Source: Methylocystaceae bacterium
Lineage (GTDB): Bacteria > Pseudomonadota > Alphaproteobacteria > Rhizobiales > Beijerinckiaceae
DNA: 33,330 nucleotides
Assembly: GCA_003134075.1 (NCBI GenBank)
Contig: PLAI01000104.1
Coordinates: 33,123 to 66,452 of the forward strand
Direction of reading: 5' to 3'
Below are positions 32,926-33,330 of the stretch, piece after piece (within the stretch, counting starts at the first letter, position 1; each line of letters begins with the position of its first letter). Both the position numbers and the translations under genes were made by a program. The notes beneath the pieces are model-generated. The model was not told where the DNA came from. It searched no databases and saw nothing but the letters and a program-made list of their open reading frames with translations.

Positions 32926-33004
32926 GAAACCCAGAGGCGACGACCTCCTCTCAACCATCGCGGCGGCGGAGATCGGTCCATGATTAAGCCGATGCTGCGC
33001 TGCG

Positions 33005-33315
33005 CGCACTCGGGTCTCCAGCGACCAGGGGCTTGAACAGGACTTCAATTCGCTCGACGCCCAGCGGGAGGCGGAGGCCTATATCAAGAGCCAGGCGCAT
33101 GAGGGTTGGAAGCCCGTTCGCGACTACTATGACGACCGTGGCTATTCGTGCGGCACGATGGAGCGCCCGGCGCTGCAGCGCCTGCTGGAAGTCATTGGGG
33201 CGGGGCGCATTGATATTGTCGTCGTCTACAAGGTCGACCTGCTGACCCGCTCGCTGGCCGATTTCGCCAGCTGGTCGAGCTATTCGGCGCCCATAAGGTC
33301 TCCTTCGTCTATTAG
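33005..33315 (+). pseudogene. Serine recombinase (resolvase/invertase), N-terminal remnant
   Basis: Frame 2 reads TRVSSDQGLEQDFNSLDAQR, with the catalytic-serine region of large serine recombinases, then YYDDRGYSCGTMERPALQRL and DIVVVYKVDLLTRSLADFA. Near 33270 a one-base shift is needed to continue LVELFGAHKVSFVY, which meets a TAG at 33313-33315 where the family reads VTQ. The first strand of the domain and the whole DNA-binding part are missing or outside the window. Inactive. Confidence 0.75.
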
Positions 33316-33330
33316 AGCGATTCCTTGAAA

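Noticed and set aside
1-33330. CRISPR arrays, tRNA or rRNA genes
   Set aside because: No regularly spaced repeat array longer than two units and no tRNA-like or rRNA-like sequence was seen on either strand.

Overview
The window looks like an accessory surface-polysaccharide island from a GC-rich alphaproteobacterium. Most of it has high GC, and there are remnants of DUF1403 and of IS families common in Hyphomicrobiales. The order and genus are inference; no rRNA, tRNA or housekeeping gene anchors the taxonomy. Nearly all intact genes handle nucleotide sugars or glycans and lie on the minus strand. Both flanks and several internal gaps are full of broken mobile elements.

Left flank (1-13.7 kb): an ISAs1-type transposase tail, then two plus-strand genes (a DUF5672 glycosyltransferase-like protein and an SDR epimerase). 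Next come an IS630 stub, an apparently intact IS110-family element, and a Tn3-family transposase remnant. The Tn3 remnant carries a 431-bp miniature element with 38-bp Tn3-like inverted repeats and a 5-bp target duplication. Further right are a DUF1403 fragment, a truncated glycosyltransferase, an intact L-2-hydroxyglutarate-oxidase-like flavoprotein, an epimerase tail, a frameshifted DDE transposase, two glycosyltransferases and an IS21 istA stub.

Middle (13.7-19.7 kb, minus strand): a visibly AT-richer cassette of carbamoyltransferase, SGNH hydrolase and a small protein, then a DegT/DnrJ sugar aminotransferase coupled to a WbuC-like cupin, and a short ORF that may be the start of a lost enzyme.

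Right (19.7-32.3 kb, minus strand): a tightly packed run of fourteen genes, mostly overlapping or 1-50 bp apart. In transcription order it encodes a GmhA-like isomerase, GmhB-like phosphatase, transaldolase, two SDR epimerases, a bifunctional HldE-like protein with swapped domain order, a Gfo/Idh/MocA oxidoreductase, a UDP-glucose-dehydrogenase-like protein without its catalytic Cys, an SDR without its Tyr/Lys pair, a SAM methyltransferase, a GMD/RmlB-like SDR, the two halves of a split transketolase and a Nudix hydrolase. The simplest reading is a self-contained pathway: transketolase and transaldolase supply sedoheptulose-7-phosphate, GmhA/HldE/GmhB turn it into an NDP-heptose, and the remaining enzymes modify that sugar. 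This is inference from gene content.

Right edge (32.4-33.3 kb): an ISAs1-type transposase head and a decayed serine recombinase. ISAs1 halves therefore lie at both ends of the glycan island in the same orientation. The best candidates for something undescribed are the heptose operon with its own pentose-phosphate enzymes, the adjacent pair of catalytically altered dehydrogenases, and the Tn3-type miniature element.
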